Source: Bacteroidales bacterium (GTDB taxonomy: Bacteria; Bacteroidota; Bacteroidia; Bacteroidales; PUMT01). From it: 38,720 nucleotides of DNA. Under the pieces are notes generated by a model. It searched no databases. It was given only the letters and a program-made list of their open reading frames with translations, and was not told where the DNA came from. The translations under genes and the position numbers were made by a program. The stretch's first letter is position 1, and each line of letters begins with the position of its first letter. This document shows positions 34,456 through 38,720 of this stretch, in pieces. The stretch spans positions 1-38,720 of the forward strand of contig SLJO01000142.1 in assembly GCA_007135095.1 (NCBI GenBank). The letters are read 5' to 3'.

Positions 34456-35538
34456 ATGCAGCGACCAAATAACCAGGAAGAGGTAATTACCCGGAAACAT
34501 GTCCGCAAAATAATATATCCAATTATCATTGGGATCGCAGTTGTTGTTTTCCTTCTGCAGCGGGAGGTGGATGTGGACTTGTTTGCTGTGATCTCATTTA
34601 CGTGGTATTCTGCCTTTTGGATTATGATAGCCATCCTTATGATGGTCATAAGGGATCTGGGGTACATAGTCCGCCTTAAGATACTTAGTGAAGGGGATTT
34701 CAGCTGGAGGCAATGCTTTAATGTAATTATGCTATGGGAATTCTCATCTGCCATTACACCGAGTGCTATCGGTGGAACGGGCGTTGCGATCTTTTTCGTG
34801 AACCGTGAAGGCCTGAGCATCGGCAGGAGCACCGCAGTTGTCATGGCCACTTCCTTCCTGGATGAATTATATTTCATTCTTATGTTTCCCCTGCTTTTAT
34901 TTATAGTAACAGGCAGGGCACTTTTTTCCATTGATGTGGCCCCGGGAGAGGAAGCTATCTCCTTTACCAATGAATTCTTTTATTTTGCCATCGTTGGATA
35001 TATAGTTAAGTTTTTCTTTGTGCTTCTTGTTGCCTATGGTTTGTTTATTAACCCGCGGGGACTAAAATGGTTGCTTTTGTGGATTTTCCGCATGCCTCTG
35101 ATCAGGAAATGGAGGTATAAAATGCATGAGACGGGTACGGATCTCATAGAAACTTCCAGGGTGTTCAGAAGCAAAAATGCTGCCTTCTGGTTAAAGTCTT
35201 TTACAGCTACCTTTTTTTCCTGGACTGCAAGGTACTGGGTAGTTAATTTCCTCTTGCTTGCCTTTTTCGTTGTAGACGGTCATATTCTTATTTTCGCCAG
35301 GCAGCTTGTTATGTGGATAATGATGCTTGTCAGTCCCACACCCGGGGGCAGCGGTTTTGCCGAATTTGTTTTTTCCCGTTACCTTGGTGATTTTATACCT
35401 CTCGGATTCGCGGTTGTAATGGCACTTACATGGCGGCTGGTTAGCTATTACCCGTACCTTTTCATTGGTGCCGTAATGCTTCCCCGCTGGCTGGCGGGAA
35501 AGTTTGGCAGGCAAAGGAAATCAGGAGAGCTGTCCTGA
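34456..35538 (+). CDS. Flippase-like membrane protein (LPG synthase TM/UPF0104 family)
   Basis: A 360-residue polytopic inner-membrane protein with about eight membrane segments, of the lysylphosphatidylglycerol synthase TM-region family, many of which are lipid flippases. Seen: WEFSSAITPSAIGGTGVAIFFVNREGLSIGRSTAVV, a family core motif (SxxtPsaiGG), SPTPGGSGFAEFVF (PTPGgxGxxE), and the hydrophobic ending FIGAVMLPRWLAG. No cytoplasmic transferase domain is attached. The lipid handled is unknown. It converges on the DUF6427 gene, with a short repeat between. Confidence 0.88.
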   Translation: MQRPNNQEEVITRKHVRKIIYPIIIGIAVVVFLLQREVDVDLFAVISFTWYSAFWIMIAILMMVIRDLGYIVRLKILSEGDFSWRQCFNVIMLWEFSSAITPSAIGGTGVAIFFVNREGLSIGRSTAVVMATSFLDELYFILMFPLLLFIVTGRALFSIDVAPGEEAISFTNEFFYFAIVGYIVKFFFVLLVAYGLFINPRGLKWLLLWIFRMPLIRKWRYKMHETGTDLIETSRVFRSKNAAFWLKSFTATFFSWTARYWVVNFLLLAFFVVDGHILIFARQLVMWIMMLVSPTPGGSGFAEFVFSRYLGDFIPLGFAVVMALTWRLVSYYPYLFIGAVMLPRWLAGKFGRQRKSGELS

Positions 35539-35567
35539 GCCTGTGATGCCTGGAACCTGTGCTACCT

Positions 35568-35666
35568 GATCGTGATTCAAAAAACCCGTGGCAGCCAGAC
35601 AAGGATCGATTGTTGGATCGGGCGTAGATCGTGATTCATATAAAACGTGGCAGCCAGACAAGGATC
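35568..35666. repeat. 40-bp direct repeat at the DUF6427 3' end
   Basis: Copy 1 is at 35568-35607 and copy 2 at 35627-35666, 59 bases apart. Both begin GATCGTGATTCA and end with the same 20 bases GTGGCAGCCAGACAAGGATC, with four differences in the 8-base middle. Copy 2 lies over the last codons and stop of DUF6427 (stop at 35636-35638), so copy 1 is a duplicated fragment of the gene tail just past it. Confidence 0.9.
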
Positions 35667-36631
35667 TGAACGCCGGCAATAATACCCCATAATACCAGGT
35701 TACCCCAAAACCCTGACCTTAGCGACAGAACATAGTGGCTTAACAAAAATGAAACAGGAATAGCGGCAACAATAAGCAGTTCAATATTGGCAGTTTCAAT
35801 TAAAAAATACATTAGTAATGTCAGTGCCCATGTCCAGAAGAAAAGCACGAATGTTTTCCTGGGTAGCACCTTCATTTTCGGCAATGCGCCTGAAATACGC
35901 AAGCTGCTAAAAAATATCAGCAGAAGCAGAAATGAAAAAAATATTATTTCCGGGAGGGAGATAAAAATGTATTGATCCTTTGCAGTGAAACTTGTTATAA
36001 ACAAATCAACCACGGGAGTGATTGTGTCATGTATCAGATAGTATCCTGATGCAAAAAACGCCCATGCCACAGTAATTCCCAGTATGCTGAACATCCATTC
36101 CCTCCAGATAACCGGCCTGAGTATGAGCAGTGCCACCCACACCAGGATAATGTAATACATCAGGTTGAAGTAGATTAAACTTCCCGCACCGATAAGGAAT
36201 GAAGCCTCAAAATAGTTGTAACTGAGTCGTTCCATCTTGTATGAAGAAAGGAGTCTGTCAAGTGCGGGCAGAAAAAATAGCACAGCTACAAGAGCCGGGT
36301 GCAGCCTGTGCAGGGGTGTCAGGCTGCTGACTATCAGTATAAAAAAAAAGGTTGGCAAAAGGGTCCTTTCACTAAGGATTACATACCTGGAATTTATGCT
36401 TATAAGATAAAAACCAAAAATCATTAGAAGCACCATTGCCAATATCATTGAAACCGGCGAATCCAGGGCGATATAATTAGTGATCAGCTCAAAGAGGGGC
36501 ATCGGATGTGCATCGAAGACCATTGGTTGCCACGTATCCGAGCCCAGCTGGGGCAACCATGCTAAAATTGTCAGCAGGGGAATGAGCAGGTATCCGAATG
36601 TAGTATTGGTTTTTAATATTCGCAGCAGCAT
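35636..36631 (-). CDS. Multi-pass membrane protein, DUF6427-like
   Basis: A 331-residue polytopic membrane protein with about nine to ten hydrophobic segments, and no enzymatic motif I can name. Its length and the position next to purD match the Bacteroidota family DUF6427, as I recall it. Seen: SLTPLHRLHPALVAVLFFLPALDRLL, a well-defined Leu-Pro-rich segment, and LYFNLMYYIILVWVALLILR. It lies 24 bases after purD on the same strand, so it is probably co-transcribed. Confidence 0.75.
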   Translation of the reverse strand: MLLRILKTNTTFGYLLIPLLTILAWLPQLGSDTWQPMVFDAHPMPLFELITNYIALDSPVSMILAMVLLMIFGFYLISINSRYVILSERTLLPTFFFILIVSSLTPLHRLHPALVAVLFFLPALDRLLSSYKMERLSYNYFEASFLIGAGSLIYFNLMYYIILVWVALLILRPVIWREWMFSILGITVAWAFFASGYYLIHDTITPVVDLFITSFTAKDQYIFISLPEIIFFSFLLLLIFFSSLRISGALPKMKVLPRKTFVLFFWTWALTLLMYFLIETANIELLIVAAIPVSFLLSHYVLSLRSGFWGNLVLWGIIAGVQILVWLPRFI

Positions 36632-36655
36632 TGACGTGCACTTTTTGATGTTGTC

Positions 36656-37936
36656 CTATAAAAGATCCCTGCCTAAATCCCGGCGGTAGTACATCTCATC
36701 AAAGCTTACCAGTCCGGCCGTTTCATATGACTGTTCCAGGGCAGCCTCAAGGGTGTCTGCAAGTGCACTGACAGCCAGCACCCTGCCCCCATTGGTCAAA
36801 ACTTTGCCTTCCTTGATTTTTGTACCTGCATGGAATATGATAGCATCCCTGCGTTCCGCGGCTTTGTCCAGGCCTGATATTTCAAGGCCCGTCCTGTAAT
36901 TTCCGGGATAACCGCCGGAAACCATCATTACCGAGGCTACTGCACGTGGATCGATATCGATTGTATGATTTTTCAGTTCCTGTTTTTCAATTGCAATCAG
37001 CATTTCAAGCAGGTCGTTCTTGATCCTTGGTATGATCGCCTCTGTTTCCGGATCACCCAGCCGGGCATTATATTCAATGACAAAAGGATTGCCATTCACG
37101 TTAATAAGTCCGAAAAAAATAAACCCCCTGTAGTCGATATTTTCCGACTGCAAACCTTCTATTGTAGGTTGTATGATGCTGGTTTCCACCTTGTTCATGA
37201 ATTTCTTTCCTGCGAAAGCAACGGGGGAAACAGACCCCATGCCGCCTGTATTCGGGCCTGTGTCGTTTTCGCCAATACGTTTGTAGTCTTTTGCTTCCGG
37301 CATGAGGAGATAATTTTTTCCGTCTGTCATTACAAAAACTGAGAGTTCGATGCCGCTGAGGAACTCCTCAATTACCACCTTGGTGCTCGCATCGCCGAAT
37401 TTTCCGTCCAGCATGCTTTTCAACTCTTTTTCCGCCTCATCCCTGTCATCAAGTATAACCACCCCCTTCCCGGCCGCCAGTCCGTCGGCCTTCAGCACAT
37501 AAGGCGGAGAAAGTGTTTCCAGGAATCCCCTTGCTTCACTGATGGTGCTTTTTGTAACCGGCAGGTACCTTGCAGTGGGAATGCCGTATTTTTTCATGAA
37601 TTGCTTCGCAAAAGCCTTGCTTCCTTCCAGAAGCGCCCCTACCCTGTCGGGCCCGATCACGCTTATTCCGGAGAGCAGCCTGTCGGCAGAGAAATAATCC
37701 TTTATCCCTTTAACAAGAGGTTCTTCGGGGCCCACTACAAGCATGAATATCTTATTTTCAAGGCAGAAATTACCGATGGCAGCAAAATCGTTCACCCTGA
37801 TATCTACATTCCTGGCCAGCAACCTGGTGCCGGCGTTACCGGGAGCCACGAACAGTTTATCGAGCAGTTTGCTTTGAGATATTTTCCATGCCAGTGCATG
37901 TTCCCTTCCGCCCGAACCAAGGATAAGTACGTTCAT
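36656..37936 (-). CDS. purD: Phosphoribosylamine-glycine ligase (GAR synthetase)
   Basis: Joins glycine to 5-phosphoribosylamine with ATP, the second step of purine synthesis. A 426-residue ATP-grasp enzyme: MNVLILGSGGREHALAWK is the family start, followed by GPEEPLVKGI, FMKKYGIPTARY, PPYVLKADGLAAGKGV (ATP-grasp core), EEFLSGIELSVF, NTGGMGSVSPV and ARLGDPETEAIIPRI. All expected motifs are present and the length is normal. Confidence 0.97.
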   Translation of the reverse strand: MNVLILGSGGREHALAWKISQSKLLDKLFVAPGNAGTRLLARNVDIRVNDFAAIGNFCLENKIFMLVVGPEEPLVKGIKDYFSADRLLSGISVIGPDRVGALLEGSKAFAKQFMKKYGIPTARYLPVTKSTISEARGFLETLSPPYVLKADGLAAGKGVVILDDRDEAEKELKSMLDGKFGDASTKVVIEEFLSGIELSVFVMTDGKNYLLMPEAKDYKRIGENDTGPNTGGMGSVSPVAFAGKKFMNKVETSIIQPTIEGLQSENIDYRGFIFFGLINVNGNPFVIEYNARLGDPETEAIIPRIKNDLLEMLIAIEKQELKNHTIDIDPRAVASVMMVSGGYPGNYRTGLEISGLDKAAERRDAIIFHAGTKIKEGKVLTNGGRVLAVSALADTLEAALEQSYETAGLVSFDEMYYRRDLGRDLL

Positions 37937-38534
37937 AGGTATAAAAATATGGTTATGATCAATTTAATATTGCATTACAAATGTATAATACGGCTATTCA
38001 GGTATTCAGTTTCGGTTGGTACCGAATTTATAAATCGCATAGATGCTCACACCAAACCCCTCATTTTGTCCTGCTTGAAAATCAGTTAAATAATAGTTTC
38101 TCTCAAAATTCCCGTAAACTTAAAAATTTAAAATTTAACATCGCGGTAAAAAATAGAATTTGCTTACCGGCAGAATTATTAATAAACAGGCCAGGCATAC
38201 AATTTATTTATCCGGTGAAATAAACCGTGATTATATAAAAATTCAACTATTCAACCAACAGCAGTAACATTTAATCAATGTATTACGTAAAGTGGTTAAA
38301 TGCATAAGTAAGTGAATAATTTAAATTTTATCCTGTTAACGGGATGAATTTTATATATTGCCGTATTTTAAAGCGTGCAGCACCATTAATCCGGATTACA
38401 ATACGGCTTTCAGTCACATTGGTAATTTTTTCTATGACCCACGCAAAAGCAATAATATGAAACACTTCTACACAGCTTTTCATCTATTATACCAAGGGGA
38501 TTACTTAACACCAATACGAATATTATGTAAAACC
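37937..38534. other. 598-base gap with a perfect palindrome and paired arms
   Basis: AT-rich divergent gap, no credible gene. GCCGTATT at 38360-38367 pairs with AATACGGC at 38400-38407 around a loop that contains the perfect 12-bp palindrome TAATCCGGATTA at 38387-38398. This palindrome is the best operator-like sequence in the window and sits 137 bases before the last gene. No T-run follows, so a terminator is unlikely. Confidence 0.6.
37978..37985 (-). promoter_or_regulatory. Candidate -7 box of purD
   Basis: Read on the minus strand this is TACATTTG, an exact TAnnTTTG, 42 bases before the purD ATG. No clear -33 box at the usual distance. No PurR-like operator is recognised. Confidence 0.4.
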
Positions 38535-38720
38535 ATGGGCAGATTCACCCTGGGTCTTTTGTTAATGGCATTCTCTCAACAGTTACATTCTCAGTCCTCA
38601 TCGCCTGTAACTAATGGATTGGTTTTACATCTCGATGCAAGTGCAATCGAAGGTTTGGTTGACGGAGATAAGGTTGCTTCTTGGAATGACCTTTCCGGAA
38701 ATAATCATCACGCTTTACAA
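38535..38720 (+). CDS. Secreted LamG/concanavalin-like protein, 5' part
   Basis: The first 62 codons of a gene cut off by the window edge. A signal peptide (MGRFTLGLLLMAFSQQLHSQ) is followed by SPVTNGLVLHLDASA and VASWNDLSGNNHHALQ, the start of a LamG/concanavalin-A-like jelly-roll domain as found in large Bacteroidota surface proteins. The rest, including any type IX sorting domain, is outside the window. The start ATG at 38535 is preceded by a stop in frame. Confidence 0.8.
   Translation, partial: MGRFTLGLLLMAFSQQLHSQSSSPVTNGLVLHLDASAIEGLVDGDKVASWNDLSGNNHHALQ

Noticed and set aside
37981-38223. 80-codon plus-strand frame in the gap after purD
   Set aside because: No recognisable motif, overlaps the purD promoter candidate, and the composition is that of the AT-rich gap.

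Overview
The window looks like a stretch of core chromosome from a Bacteroidota bacterium, probably an uncultured member of the Bacteroidales/Marinilabiliales side of the phylum. The evidence is two-gene methylmalonyl-CoA mutase, type IX-secretion-like C-terminal domains, a lamin-tail surface protein, a Pro-rich TonB, Bacteroidota-only DUF families, few strong Shine-Dalgarno sites, and several TAnnTTTG boxes typical of Bacteroidota sigma factor promoters. I see no phage, transposon, IS element, CRISPR array or rRNA operon. Most genes are ordinary housekeeping genes, and family names are from recognition of the translated sequence, not from database searches.

Layout. 1-5.9 kb: a fold-III PLP decarboxylase, then three overlapping or abutting genes: a urea transporter fused to an M23 (LytM) peptidase, a TPR/beta-barrel outer-membrane protein and a secreted TPR protein. 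6-11.2 kb: mutA and mutB (adenosylcobalamin-dependent methylmalonyl-CoA mutase, succinate/propionate route), then two small membrane proteins (DUF4190, DUF2752). 11.2-16.1 kb: gamma-glutamyltransferase and a metallo-beta-lactamase-fold hydrolase (minus), the Mur ligase mpl (plus), an isolated receiver domain and an 85-residue protein that looks like a free-standing type IX sorting domain (both minus). 16.46-16.71 kb: a non-coding array of short hairpin-like GC-rich repeats. 16.8-19.4 kb: a LytTR response regulator diverging from pnuC and two Bacteroidota envelope proteins. 19.4-25.9 kb: tRNA-Glu, rpsT, radC, upp, folK (minus), then sppA-lpxK-punA as an overlapping operon. 26-31.2 kb: lamin-tail protein (minus), asd, hflX and tonB (minus). 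31.5-38.7 kb: tRNA-Ala, a small hypothetical protein, a hemolysin III family protein, a nitroreductase, a flippase-like membrane protein, purD with a DUF6427 membrane protein (minus), and the 5' end of a secreted LamG-like protein cut by the window edge.

The most unusual observations concern small-scale DNA structure. There is a tandem duplication of the rpsT tail together with its terminator, a second 40-bp duplication of a gene 3' end at 35.6 kb, an in-frame 25-codon duplication at the N terminus of the lamin-tail protein, the hairpin repeat array at 16.5 kb, and an attenuator-like hairpin in front of mpl. The most unusual protein architecture is the urea-transporter/M23 fusion and its overlapping envelope partners. 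I found no convincing evidence of a wholly new defence or mobile system; the window is mostly conserved metabolism and envelope biology.
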